Positions 1-7,816 of a stretch of 64,000 nucleotides of DNA are shown piece by piece (position 1 is the stretch's first letter; each line of letters opens with the position of its first letter). The stretch covers positions 62,001 to 126,000 of the forward strand of contig JAETQF010000005.1 of assembly GCA_021770845.1 (NCBI GenBank), written 5' to 3'. Origin of the DNA: Oscillospiraceae bacterium. Its GTDB lineage: Bacteria > Bacillota > Clostridia > Oscillospirales > Oscillospiraceae. The position numbers were made by a program, and so were the translations under genes. Under the pieces are notes generated by a model, which was not told the DNA's origin, did not search any database, and was given only the letters and a program-made list of their open reading frames with translations.

Positions 1-786
1 CTGATGCTGGCCGCCGTGCTCGCCGAGGGCACCACTGTCATTGAAAATACCGCCCGAGAGCCCCATATTGTGGATCTGGCCAACTTTTTGAACTCCATGG
101 GGGCCGAGATCACCGGGGCGGGCACCGATGTGATCAAGATCCGGGGCGTGGAGCGGCTCCACGGCGGGGAATACTCCATCATCCCCGATCAGATCGAGGC
201 GGGCACCTATATGGCCGCCGTGGCCGCCGCCGGGGGCGAGGTTCGGGTGTGCGGCATCATCCCCAAGCACATGGAGTGCATCACCGCCAAGCTGGTGGAG
301 ATGGGCGCCGAGGTGGAGGAGGAGGGGGATTCCCTCATTGTGCGCCGCCATGGGCCCCTCCAGAGAACCAACATCAAAACCATGTTTTATCCGGGCTTTC
401 CCACCGATATGCACCCTCAGATCGCGGCGGTGCTGTGCCTGGCCCAGGGCACCAGCGTGATCACCGAGGGCGTGTGGGACAACCGGTACCGCTATACCGA
501 GGAGTTCCGGCGGCTGGGCGCCAAGATCCAGGTGGACGGCAAGATCGCCATCATCGAGGGCGTGGAGAAGCTGACGGGGGCGCCCATGGAGGCCTGCGAT
601 CTGCGGGCGGGGGCGGCCATGATCATCGCGGGTCTGGCTGCTCAGGGCACCAGCGAGATCTCCAATGTGAAGCACATCGAGCGGGGCTATGAGGACATCA
701 TCGGGAAGCTGACCGGGATCGGAGCGGATATCCGGGCGGTGGAGGTGCCTGAGCCGGAGCGGAAGCAGACGCCCGTCGCGGGGTGA
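1..786 (+). CDS. murA: UDP-N-acetylglucosamine 1-carboxyvinyltransferase, 3' part (MurA)
   Basis: MurA transfers enolpyruvate from PEP to UDP-GlcNAc, the first committed step of peptidoglycan synthesis in the cytoplasm. The frame is already open at base 1, so the true start lies outside the window. About 260 residues of a usual 420 are present, i.e. the C-terminal two thirds. The motif YPGFPTDMHPQ and the DLRAGAAMIIAGLAA segment are characteristic of MurA, and the conserved late block HIERGYEDI is intact. The catalytic Cys loop would lie upstream of the window. It is followed by a 250-base gap holding a degenerate 80-bp tandem repeat and a terminator, so it probably ends its transcript there. 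Confidence 0.95.
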   Translation: MMLAAVLAEGTTVIENTAREPHIVDLANFLNSMGAEITGAGTDVIKIRGVERLHGGEYSIIPDQIEAGTYMAAVAAAGGEVRVCGIIPKHMECITAKLVEMGAEVEEEGDSLIVRRHGPLQRTNIKTMFYPGFPTDMHPQIAAVLCLAQGTSVITEGVWDNRYRYTEEFRRLGAKIQVDGKIAIIEGVEKLTGAPMEACDLRAGAAMIIAGLAAQGTSEISNVKHIERGYEDIIGKLTGIGADIRAVEVPEPERKQTPVAG

Positions 787-829
787 CAGGATAAAAGCTG
801 GTGCCCCCGCAAAGCCCGTCCTCCGGCTT

Positions 830-988
830 TGTGGGGAGAGAAGGGGCAAGGGTGCGCAGCAGAAAATGCCCGAGGGGCGTTTCCTGGGGAACGGATTTTG
901 CCCCGACGATGTGGGGAGAGGCAGAGCAAGGAGATGAAGTCCGGGATGCTCGAGGGGCGTCCCGGACGGAATGGACTTTGCGACGGCG
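830..988 (+). repeat. two degenerate 80-bp tandem copies
   Basis: Two copies with a period of exactly 80 bases begin TGTGGGGAGAG at 830 and 910. Both carry the shared block CGAGGGGCGT near their middle and a GGA-TTTGC/GGACTTTGC block near their end. They are diverged (roughly two thirds identical by eye) and no protein is evident. They lie between murA and the walJ-like gene. Confidence 0.6.
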
Positions 989-1013
989 AAGGGCGGCGAT
1001 GCCGCCCTTTTTT
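989..1013 (+). terminator. intrinsic terminator upstream of the walJ-like gene
   Basis: GGGCGGC, loop GAT, GCCGCCC, then TTTTTT. It would end murA transcription just before the metallo-hydrolase gene. Confidence 0.8.
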
Positions 1014-1033
1014 GATGGGAGAGGGTGTGTTTT

Positions 1034-1819
1034 GTGTTAAAAGCGGCGACGCTGGCCAGCGGATCCTCCGGAAACTGCATGGTGGTCAGCGACGGGCGGG
1101 TACATATTTTGATCGACGCGGGCATATCTACCCGGCGGATCGCCCAGGGGCTGAAGGAGCTGGGGCTGGAGCTGCGGCATATCGCCGGGGTGCTCATCAC
1201 CCATGAGCACGTCGATCACGTGGCGGCGCTGCCGGTGCTGTGCCGGCAGGCCGGGGCAGCGCTGTTTACCGCGGAGAGCACCGCCTTCGCCCTGTGCGCC
1301 AAGTGGCCCGGGCTGGAGGAGCGGTTCCGGGTGTTCGCGCCGGGACAGCGGTTCGCCCTGGGGGAGTGGGAGATCGGCACCTTCGCCACCAGCCACGACT
1401 GCGCCTGCCCGGTGGGGTTCTCCGTGGAGGACGGGCGGCGAAAGCTGGCGCTGTGCACCGATACCGGCTATATCACCCCCCAGGCCCGGGAGGGGGTGCG
1501 GGGGGCCCGCACGCTGGTGGGGGAGTTTAACTATGACCCGGAGATGCTGCGGCGGGGGCCCTATCCCAGGCACTTGCAGGAGCGCATACGGGGGGACGCG
1601 GGGCACCTGTCCAACGAGATGGGCGGGGAGCTGGCGGCCTGGACGGTTGAGCACGGGGCGGCGCGGGTGGTGCTCGCCCACCTCTCCCAGGAGAACAACC
1701 GGCCGCAGCTGGCGCTGGAGGCGGCGGGACGGGCGCTGGCGGGGGCTGGAGTCAGAGAGGGAGACGTGGAGCTGCTCTGCGCGCCCCGGGGGGAGTGCTC
1801 AGGGTGGTTTGAGGTTTGA
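1034..1819 (+). CDS. MBL-fold metallo-hydrolase, WalJ/YycJ family
   Basis: The 261-residue protein has the metallo-beta-lactamase signature THEHVDH at residues 56-62, preceded by the family's N-terminal ASGSSGNC segment. Later ligands are visible at SHDC, CTDTGY and the histidine of LAHLSQENN. These features match the YycJ/WalJ group, implicated in nuclease or DNA-repair-type functions and often linked with WalK/WalR or rlmH. The next gene here is rlmH, as in many Firmicutes. The GTG at 1034 is chosen because GGGAGAGGG lies about 8 bases upstream; the ORF-track start at 1025 overlaps that site. No WalRK genes are visible in the window. Confidence 0.85.
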   Translation: MLKAATLASGSSGNCMVVSDGRVHILIDAGISTRRIAQGLKELGLELRHIAGVLITHEHVDHVAALPVLCRQAGAALFTAESTAFALCAKWPGLEERFRVFAPGQRFALGEWEIGTFATSHDCACPVGFSVEDGRRKLALCTDTGYITPQAREGVRGARTLVGEFNYDPEMLRRGPYPRHLQERIRGDAGHLSNEMGGELAAWTVEHGAARVVLAHLSQENNRPQLALEAAGRALAGAGVREGDVELLCAPRGECSGWFEV

Positions 1820-1860
1820 GGGGACGTTCCGCGATGAGCCTGGACTTCTGGGGCGGCTGT

Positions 1861-2000
1861 CAGGCGCCGCCCGTGGGAACCGCTTGGGCTAATAACCGCA
1901 TACGGGCGGCAGCACAAATGGGGAGAAAACGCGTCCAGATCCTGGGCGCCGGAAACCTTTAGACACGTTTTCCAAGGAAGAAGGGGGTACATAGGGGGGA
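1861..2000 (+). repeat. family A interspersed repeat, copy 1
   Basis: Shares AGGCGC..CCGTGGGAACCGC, ACGGGCGGCAGCACAAATGG and GCGCCGG with copies near 4.9, 14.3, 49.8 and 49.95 kb. It is followed by CCAAGGAAG..AAGGGGGTACATAGGGG, which also follows the copy at 14.3 kb. It lies between the walJ-like gene and rlmH. Confidence 0.8.
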
Positions 2001-2057
2001 ACAAAGGGGCCCCCGCCGGAGGCGCGTCCCCCGGTGGACAGAAGGGGGAAAATAACG

Positions 2058-2540
2058 ATGATCGATGTTACGCTGATCTGTGTTGGGAAAATGAAGGAGA
2101 AGTTTTATCAAGAGGCAGCGGCCGAGTATGTCAAGCGGCTGGGCGGGTACTGCAAGCTGAGCATTGTGGAGATCCCCGAGCAGCGGCTGCCGAAAAATCC
2201 GTCGCTGGGGGAGATCCAGGGGGCGCTGGAGAAGGAGGGGGACGCGATCCGGGGGAAGATTCCGCCCAATTCCAGCGTGGTTGTGCTGGCCATTGAGGGG
2301 AAAACGCGATCCAGCGAGGAGCTGGCCCAGATGATCTCCGATTGGGCCCGCAGCCCGGCAAAGCATCTGGTGTTTGTCATCGGGGGATCCTATGGGCTCC
2401 ACCCGTCGGTGAAGGCGGGAGCGTGGTGCTCGCTGTCTATGTCGCCCATGACCTTTCCCCACCATTTGGCCCGGGTGATGCTGCTGGAGCAGATCTATCG
2501 GGCGTTTAAGATTCAGGAGGGGGCGGATTATCATAAGTAG
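2058..2540 (+). CDS. rlmH: 23S rRNA (pseudouridine1915-N3)-methyltransferase RlmH
   Basis: RlmH is a SPOUT methyltransferase that methylates pseudouridine 1915 in helix 69 of 23S rRNA. The 160-residue length matches the family (about 155-160). The SAM-binding knot is visible as VFVIGGSYGL and the C-terminal block is highly conserved (MTFPHHLARVMLLEQIYRAFKI, ending YHK). The ATG at 2058 (MIDVTLICVGKMKEKF) is preferred over the track start at 2034, because it gives the standard N-terminus and is preceded by GAAGGGGG. Confidence 0.96.
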   Translation: MIDVTLICVGKMKEKFYQEAAAEYVKRLGGYCKLSIVEIPEQRLPKNPSLGEIQGALEKEGDAIRGKIPPNSSVVVLAIEGKTRSSEELAQMISDWARSPAKHLVFVIGGSYGLHPSVKAGAWCSLSMSPMTFPHHLARVMLLEQIYRAFKIQEGADYHK

Positions 2541-2550
2541 GCAGACCGGG

Positions 2551-3192
2551 ATGGAACGGGTTGTGGACGACGCGCTGGCCTTCGTCAAAGATGTGTTTTG
2601 CGAGGATTGCAGCGGGCACGATTATTTTCATACCCTGCGGGTATACAGGATGGCGGTGAAGCTGGCGGAACGGGAGCAGGCGGATTTGAGCATCGTTCGG
2701 CTGGCTGCGCTGCTGCATGACGTGGACGACGTCAAATTGTCGCCGGAGACCTGCGCGGATCAGGGCAGGGCGGCGGGCTTCTTGAGGGCGCACGGCGTGC
2801 CGGAGGACAGGATAAAAACGATATGCGATATCATCGGGGAGGTGTCGTTCAAGGGGAGTGATTCCGCTGCGCCGGAGACGGTGGAGGGGAAGTGCGTGCA
2901 GGACGCGGATCGGCTGGACGCGCTGGGGGCCATCGGGATTGCCAGGGCGTTTGCGTATGGGGGAAGCCGAGGCCGCGTCATGTATGACCCCGAGGTAAAG
3001 CCGGTTGAACATATGGACGGGGCACAATACCAGAGCCATTGCGCTACAACGGTGAACCACTTTTATGAAAAGCTGTTTCTGCTCAAGGATCTGATGAATA
3101 CAGACACGGCAAAAAAGATTGCGGAGCAGAGAGAGGATTATATGAGACGCTATCTTGCGGAGTTTATGAGGGAATGGGACGGTATGTGTTAA
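2551..3192 (+). CDS. HD-domain phosphohydrolase
   Basis: A 213-residue soluble protein with metal ligands typical of the HD superfamily: HDYFHTLRV near residue 23, LLHDVDD near residue 56 and DADRLDALG near residue 116. The arrangement resembles the YedJ-like group of predicted metal-dependent phosphohydrolases, whose substrate is not established. It starts 10 bases after rlmH, so co-transcription is likely. Base composition is less GC-rich than in the flanking genes (codons such as ATT, AAA and TAT are commoner), which may point to a separate origin. A strong terminator follows directly. Confidence 0.85.
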   Translation: MERVVDDALAFVKDVFCEDCSGHDYFHTLRVYRMAVKLAEREQADLSIVRLAALLHDVDDVKLSPETCADQGRAAGFLRAHGVPEDRIKTICDIIGEVSFKGSDSAAPETVEGKCVQDADRLDALGAIGIARAFAYGGSRGRVMYDPEVKPVEHMDGAQYQSHCATTVNHFYEKLFLLKDLMNTDTAKKIAEQREDYMRRYLAEFMREWDGMC

Positions 3193-3221
3193 ATACCAAG
3201 GACAAGAAAATAGACGCGGAG

Positions 3222-3257
3222 GATTCCGGGGCAAAATTTGCCTCGGAATTTTTTTGG
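3222..3257 (+). terminator. intrinsic terminator after the HD hydrolase gene
   Basis: ATTCCGGGGCAAA, loop AT, TTGCCTCGGAAT, then TTTTTTT. It separates the housekeeping genes from the phage cluster. Confidence 0.85.
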
Positions 3258-3314
3258 TTTGCACCGGAATGGACAACAAAAGGGGCGTTTCCGGCACCGG
3301 CGAGGAGGCTTGGT

Positions 3315-3635
3315 ATGGAGCGCGAGGAGATGGGGCTGGAGGAGCTGGGCCAGGCGGAGCTGCTGGAGGAGCTGCGGCGGCTGGCGGCGTGGAGGAACAA
3401 CGACGTGGTGAAGCTGGCCTTCCTGGACGGGGAGGCGGCGGATCAGGTGGACGCGCTGGATCTGTCCGGCGTGGTGGAGCTGAAACGGAACGCAAACGGT
3501 ACGTTTGAGGCCAAATTTGTGGACAAGGTGCGGGTTTTGACCATGATCCGGGAGCTGATGGAGGAGCGCCGGGACGGGGAGCTGGAGGCGTTTCTGGACG
3601 GGCTGTGCCGGAACGGGGAGGCGGATAAGGAGTGA
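3315..3635 (+). CDS. probable phage terminase small subunit or packaging accessory protein
   Basis: A 106-residue, highly charged, largely helical protein (EELGQAELLEELRRLAAWRNN near the N-terminus, MIRELMEERRDGELEAFLDGL near the C-terminus). Its stop overlaps the TerL start (GTGA), the usual position of a small terminase, and its size and central helical part fit TerS-like proteins. No clear helix-turn-helix is seen, so the call rests mainly on position. The ATG at 3315 is chosen because GAGGAGG lies 6 bases upstream; the longer track ORF begins before the terminator. Confidence 0.6.
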   Translation: MEREEMGLEELGQAELLEELRRLAAWRNNDVVKLAFLDGEAADQVDALDLSGVVELKRNANGTFEAKFVDKVRVLTMIRELMEERRDGELEAFLDGLCRNGEADKE

Positions 3636-4864
3636 GGCGGCCGGAGTTTTCCCCCAAGCAGCGGGTGGTGCTGGACTGGTGGAGGGACGGGCGGTACGAC
3701 GCCGTGATCTGCGACGGGGCGGTGCGGTCGGGGAAAACCTTTGCCCTGAGCGTGTCCTTTTTTCTGTGGGCCATGGCCCGGTTCCAGAGGCAAAAGTTCG
3801 GGCTGTGCGCCGGGTCGATTGCCGGGGTGCGGCGGAACCTGCTGGCCCAGGCCAGGCCCGTGCTTACCGGGCTGGGGTTCCGGTGGGAGGAGGTTGTGAG
3901 CCGGAACGAGGTCACCCTGCGGGGCGGGGGACGGGAGAATACCTTTTACCTCTACGGCGGACGGGACGAGGGGAGCTTTGCCTCCATCCAGGGGATCACG
4001 CTGGCGGGGGCGCTGCTGGACGAGGCGGCGCTGATGCCCCGATCCTTTGTGGAGCAGGCGGCGGCCCGTTGTTCCGTGCGGGGCGGGCTGGTGTGGTTCT
4101 CCTGCAACCCGGCGGGGCCGGAGCACTGGTTTTATAAGGAGTGGATCTGCAAGGCGGAGGAGAAGCGGGCGCTCTACCTGCGCTTCACCATGGAGGACAA
4201 CCCGGCGCTGGCGCCGGCGGTGCGGGAGCGGTATGAGCGGATGTTCCGGGGGGCCTTTTACCGGCGGTATGTGCTGGGGGAGTGGGCGGCGGCGGAGGGG
4301 CTGGTGTATGACTTCTTTGACGCGGACGCCATGCCGCCGGCCCCGGCGGGGCCCTTTGCCCGGTGGCGGATCTCCTGCGATTATGGGACGAGGAACCCGG
4401 CCTCCTTCGGGCTGTGGGGGGAGCTGGACGGGGCCTGGTACCGGGTGCGGGAGTTTTACTATGACGCGCGGCAGGAGGGACGGCAGAAAACCGATGGGGA
4501 ATACGCGCAGGAACTGAAAAATTTGGCGGGGGAACGTTGCATCGAAACAGTCATCGTAGACCCCTCGGCGGCCAGCTTTATTGAGACGCTGCGGCGGGAG
4601 GGCTGGAGCGTGCGGAAGGCGGACAACCGGGTGCTGGAGGGCATCCGGAGGACGGCTACGGCGCTGAAAACCGGGCGGATTGTGATCTGCCGGGAGTGCG
4701 GGGCGGCGGCCCGGGAGTTCGGGCTGTACCGCTGGGAGGAGAGCGGGGACGGCGATCAGGTGCGGAAGGAAAACGATCACGCCATGGATGAGATTCGGTA
4801 TTTTGTGATGGCCATGGACAGCGGCGGAGAAACGGCACGGTTTGTGGAGCGAGGAGTGTTTTGA
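3632..4864 (+). CDS. phage terminase large subunit (PBSX/XtmB-like TerL)
   Basis: TerL is the ATP-driven motor and nuclease that packages DNA into the prohead. The 410-residue protein shows Walker A GAVRSGKT (29-36), Walker B ALLDEA (127-132), coupling motif FSCNPAGP (about 156-163), and an RNase H-like nuclease with acidic positions in SCDYGTRNP (Asp250), VIVDPSAAS (Asp310) and HAMDEIRY (Asp386). All catalytic elements look intact, so this part of the cluster is not obviously decayed. It starts with GTG inside the stop of the preceding gene. A family A repeat begins about 40 bases after its stop and separates it from the capsid module. Confidence 0.95.
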   Translation: MRRPEFSPKQRVVLDWWRDGRYDAVICDGAVRSGKTFALSVSFFLWAMARFQRQKFGLCAGSIAGVRRNLLAQARPVLTGLGFRWEEVVSRNEVTLRGGGRENTFYLYGGRDEGSFASIQGITLAGALLDEAALMPRSFVEQAAARCSVRGGLVWFSCNPAGPEHWFYKEWICKAEEKRALYLRFTMEDNPALAPAVRERYERMFRGAFYRRYVLGEWAAAEGLVYDFFDADAMPPAPAGPFARWRISCDYGTRNPASFGLWGELDGAWYRVREFYYDARQEGRQKTDGEYAQELKNLAGERCIETVIVDPSAASFIETLRREGWSVRKADNRVLEGIRRTATALKTGRIVICRECGAAAREFGLYRWEESGDGDQVRKENDHAMDEIRYFVMAMDSGGETARFVERGVF

Positions 4865-4902
4865 GGAGGCTGGGTGCGCCACGGTGGTACGCAGGAGAAG
4901 CT

Positions 4903-5012
4903 TAGGCGCTAACCGAGGGAACCGCTTGGGGTTGTTCCCACACACGGGCGGCAGCACTAATGGGGAGTATATCAGTCCAGCCCCTGCGCGCCGGTCACTC
5001 CCTCCTGACTCA
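4903..5012 (+). repeat. family A interspersed repeat, copy 2
   Basis: Carries TAGGCGCTAACCGAGGGAAC, CACACGGGCGGCAGCACTAA, TGGGGAG, CAGTCCAG and GCGCCGGTCACTCCC as in the other copies. It lies between terL and the capsid genes and is directly followed by family B. Confidence 0.85.
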
Positions 5013-5025
5013 AAGGGGATAGCCC

Positions 5026-5180
5026 CCGTAAAATGGGGGTTCTTAGGGGGTGGCCAACCTGTGAGCGCAGGGCCGCCCTTTGGCCCGGAGTCGAACCGGT
5101 GGCCACCCCCTAAGCGTGTCTTTCGGTTCCTTTCTGCACGAGCAGAAAGGAACGCCCCCGGCAGGGGTGCCCCCCCTGTC
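5026..5180 (+). repeat. family B interspersed repeat, forward copy
   Basis: Begins AGCCCCCGTAAAATGGGGGT and runs through GGCCCGGAGTCGAACCGGTG to a hairpin with arms GTTCCTTTCTGC and GCAGAAAGGAAC. The complementary strand at 48964-49122 holds a nearly identical copy. The segment AACCGGTG/CACCGGTTCGACTCCGG resembles a tRNA T-arm. In the other frame it gives the spurious ORF at 4842-5210. Confidence 0.85.
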
Positions 5181-5251
5181 CAGGGGAAAACTTTGGGGAA
5201 TGCCCCTTGAAGGGGGATTTCTATAACTTTTTAAGCGAAAGGAGAAGGGAT

Positions 5252-5635
5252 ATGGATATCTGTTTCGAGGGCGTGGGCCAGACGGCCGCCACCTTCCAGG
5301 CCGGGGAGGGCGTGAAGCCGGGCATGGCGGTGGCCATGACGGGCAACGGCGCCGTGGGCCTGGGCAGCGATGGGGCGCTGCCCTGCGGCGTGGTGCTGGG
5401 CGGCGTGCGGGACGGCGCGGCGGCGGTGCAGATCGGCGGGGCCGCCGAGGTGGCCTACTCCGGGGACACCGCGCCCACGGCGGGCTGGCAGGAACTGGTG
5501 CTGGACGGCGCGGGCGGCGTCCGGCTGGCGAACAAGACCGCGGATCAGGCCGCCGGCAAGACCGCCGAGAGCGGCTTGCACTGTCTGGTGCTGACGGTGG
5601 ACACCACGGCGAAAACCGCCGTGGTGTGTATGTGA
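5252..5635 (+). CDS. predicted capsid decoration/stabilisation protein
   Basis: A 127-residue, glycine- and alanine-rich beta-type protein directly upstream of the major capsid gene. It has the pattern of small phage proteins with a head-decoration fold (lambda gpD/DUF2190-like): VKPGMAVAMTGNGAVGLGSD followed by GVVLGGVRDGAAAVQIGGAAEVAYSG. The function is inferred from position and composition. The ATG at 5252 is preceded by AAAGGAGAAGG and is preferred over the track start at 5207. Sixteen bases separate it from the capsid gene. Confidence 0.6.
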   Translation: MDICFEGVGQTAATFQAGEGVKPGMAVAMTGNGAVGLGSDGALPCGVVLGGVRDGAAAVQIGGAAEVAYSGDTAPTAGWQELVLDGAGGVRLANKTADQAAGKTAESGLHCLVLTVDTTAKTAVVCM

Positions 5636-5657
5636 GACGGGAAAGGGAGGAATGGAT

Positions 5658-6668
5658 ATGGCGCAGAGATTTGACGGCCTGAGGCTGGAAAAGGGGATGT
5701 ACCACGAGGCGGGCAAGTCCTTTACCCAGGTGCTGGAGAAGCTGGATCCCAGCGAGCAGTACCGGGGCACCGCTTTGGAGGGGCTGGACGCCTACCAGCG
5801 GCAGCTCAAGCGGTTCGACATCCGGGTGAAGGGGGCGGGCTCCGACCTGGTGGACAAGTTCTTCTCCACCAGCCAGTCGGCGGTGCTGTTCCCCGAGTAT
5901 ATCGCCCGGGCGGTGAAGGCGGGCATGGAGGAGGCCAATATCCTCCCCGAGATCACCGCCACCGAGACCCTCATCGAGGGGATGGACTACCGCTCCATCA
6001 CCTCCGTGCCCGAGGACGAGAAAAAGCTCAAGGAGGTGGCTGAGGGGGCGGCTATTCCCCAGACCACCGTCCGCACCCGGGACAGCCTGGTGAAGCTCCA
6101 CAAGCGGGGCAGGGTGCTGGTGGCCTCCTATGAGGCCATCCGGTTCCAGAAGCTGGATCTGTTCTCCGTCACCCTGCGGCAGATCGGAGCCCAGATCGGG
6201 CGGATGCACCTGGAGGACGCCATCAACGTGATTGTGAACGGCGACGGCAACAACAATGCCGCCAAAACCAGCGCCGTCGCCACCGCGGGCAAGCTCACCT
6301 ACGCGGATCTGGTGGCGTTCTGGAACAGCTTTGAGCCCTATCAGCTCAATACGCTGCTGGTGGGCGCCGACACCATGCCCAAGCTGCTGGAGATGAGCCA
6401 GATGCAGGACGCCGCGGCCGGCCTGGACTTCCACGGCACCGGCAAGCTCATCACCCCCATGGGCGCCAGGGTGCTGCGTACCTCCGCCGTCACCGGGGGC
6501 AAGCTCATCGGCCTGGACAAGAACTACGCCCTGGAGATGGTGAAGGCCGGGGACGTGATGGTGGAGTACGACAAGATCATCGACCGGCAGCTGGAGCGGG
6601 CCGCCATCACCACCATCTCCGGCTATGCCAAGATCTTTGAGGACGCCAGCCGGGTGCTGACCGTCTGA
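5658..6668 (+). CDS. phage major capsid protein
   Basis: The 336-residue protein fits an HK97-fold capsid protein. There is a helical N-terminus, then FFSTSQSAVLFPEYIARAVKAGMEEANILPEI as the N-arm/E-loop entry, a P-domain helix (RQIGAQIGRMHLEDAINVIVNGDG) and an A-domain C-terminus (DKNYALEMVKAGDVMVEYDK). No long N-terminal scaffold domain is evident. ATG 5658 is chosen over 5652 because GGGAGG ends 7 bases upstream. The gene lies before the portal and protease genes instead of after them, an unusual order. Its stop overlaps the portal start. Confidence 0.85.
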   Translation: MAQRFDGLRLEKGMYHEAGKSFTQVLEKLDPSEQYRGTALEGLDAYQRQLKRFDIRVKGAGSDLVDKFFSTSQSAVLFPEYIARAVKAGMEEANILPEITATETLIEGMDYRSITSVPEDEKKLKEVAEGAAIPQTTVRTRDSLVKLHKRGRVLVASYEAIRFQKLDLFSVTLRQIGAQIGRMHLEDAINVIVNGDGNNNAAKTSAVATAGKLTYADLVAFWNSFEPYQLNTLLVGADTMPKLLEMSQMQDAAAGLDFHGTGKLITPMGARVLRTSAVTGGKLIGLDKNYALEMVKAGDVMVEYDKIIDRQLERAAITTISGYAKIFEDASRVLTV

Positions 6669-7816
6669 TGAGCGGGCGCAGGCGAGACACGGGGCGGGGG
6701 GCGGCGGCTGCCGCCGCCCAGCTCCGGGACGCGGGCCGGCACCCCTTCTTGCAGCTGGACGGGTACGTGCCCCTGGGGCGGGGGGAGATCGCCCTGTACC
6801 GGGCCATCCGGGAGGGGGTGCCGGTGGTGGACGCGGCCATCTGCAAGCTGGTGCGGCTGTGCGGCGGGGCCAAGGCGGCCTGCCGGGATCCCAGGGCCCA
6901 GGAGGGGCTGGATCGGTTCCTTCGCACGGTGAGCGTGGGCCGGGGACAGCGGGGGCTTCAGGCCTTTCTGGATCAGTATCTGGACTCCATGCTGGTGTGC
7001 GGCAGGGCGGTGGGCGAGCTGGTGCCCAGCCGGGACGGGCGGGATGTCGCCGCGCTGCTGTGCGCCGACCCGGCCAGGGTGGAGATCAAGGAGGGGGACA
7101 GCCCGCTGGACATCACCCTGTGGGCCAGGGACAGCGGCGGAAAGCTCCGGGAGCTGCCCCGGCAGGAGCTGCTGCTGTTTACGCCGTTCCAGCCGGAGAC
7201 GGGGTCTCCCTACGGCGTGTCCATGCTGCGCTCCATGCCCTTTTTGGCGGAGATCCTGCTGAAGATCTTTGACGCGGTGGGCAAGAACTGGGAGCGGATG
7301 GGCAATGTGCGCTTCGCCGTGGTGTGCAAGGGCGAGGACGGCACGGCCCGGGATCGGTGCAATACGGTGGCCCGGGAGTGGAGCGCCGCCATGCAGGCGG
7401 GCCGGGACGGGGCCGTGCGGGACTTCGTGTGCGCCGGGGATGTGGACATACGCGCCATCGGGGCGGACAACCAGATCCTGGATTCCGAGGTTCCGGTGCG
7501 GCAGATCCTGGAGCAGCTGGTGGCCAAGACCGGCATACCGCCCTTTTTGCTGGGGCTGAGCTGGTCGTCCACCGAGCGGATGAGCTCCCAGCAGGCGGAC
7601 ATTATGACAAGCGAGATCGCCGCCATCCGCCGGGGGCTGGAGCCGGTGGTGGAGCGGATCTGCGAGCTGTGGCTGCGGCTGAAGGGGTTTGACGACCGGG
7701 TGGAGGTGGACTGGCTGGACGTGAATTTGCAGGACGAGGAGTCGGAGGCCAAGGCGGCGCTGTACCGGGCCCAGGCCCGGGCGCTGGAGGAGGAGCGAGA
7801 CGATGGAGATCTGTAA
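6668..7816 (+). CDS. phage portal protein
   Basis: The portal is the dodecameric ring at the head vertex through which DNA enters and to which the tail joins. The 382-residue protein has portal hallmarks: an early helix and AICKLVRLCGG, a clip/wing region with GRAVGELVPSRDGRDVAALLCADPARVEI, LLLFTPFQPETGSPYGVSMLRS, and a C-terminal stem QLVAKTGIPPFLLGLSWSSTERMSSQQADIM. It starts at ATG 6668, overlapping the capsid stop, and its last codons overlap the protease gene by 14 bases, suggesting translational coupling. Confidence 0.9.
   Translation: MSGRRRDTGRGAAAAAAQLRDAGRHPFLQLDGYVPLGRGEIALYRAIREGVPVVDAAICKLVRLCGGAKAACRDPRAQEGLDRFLRTVSVGRGQRGLQAFLDQYLDSMLVCGRAVGELVPSRDGRDVAALLCADPARVEIKEGDSPLDITLWARDSGGKLRELPRQELLLFTPFQPETGSPYGVSMLRSMPFLAEILLKIFDAVGKNWERMGNVRFAVVCKGEDGTARDRCNTVAREWSAAMQAGRDGAVRDFVCAGDVDIRAIGADNQILDSEVPVRQILEQLVAKTGIPPFLLGLSWSSTERMSSQQADIMTSEIAAIRRGLEPVVERICELWLRLKGFDDRVEVDWLDVNLQDEESEAKAALYRAQARALEEERDDGDL

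Noticed and set aside
4842-5210. 122-residue ORF with ..GANRGNRLGLFPHTGGSTNG..
   Set aside because: It is entirely made of family A and B repeat sequence; similar peptides arise at other copies.
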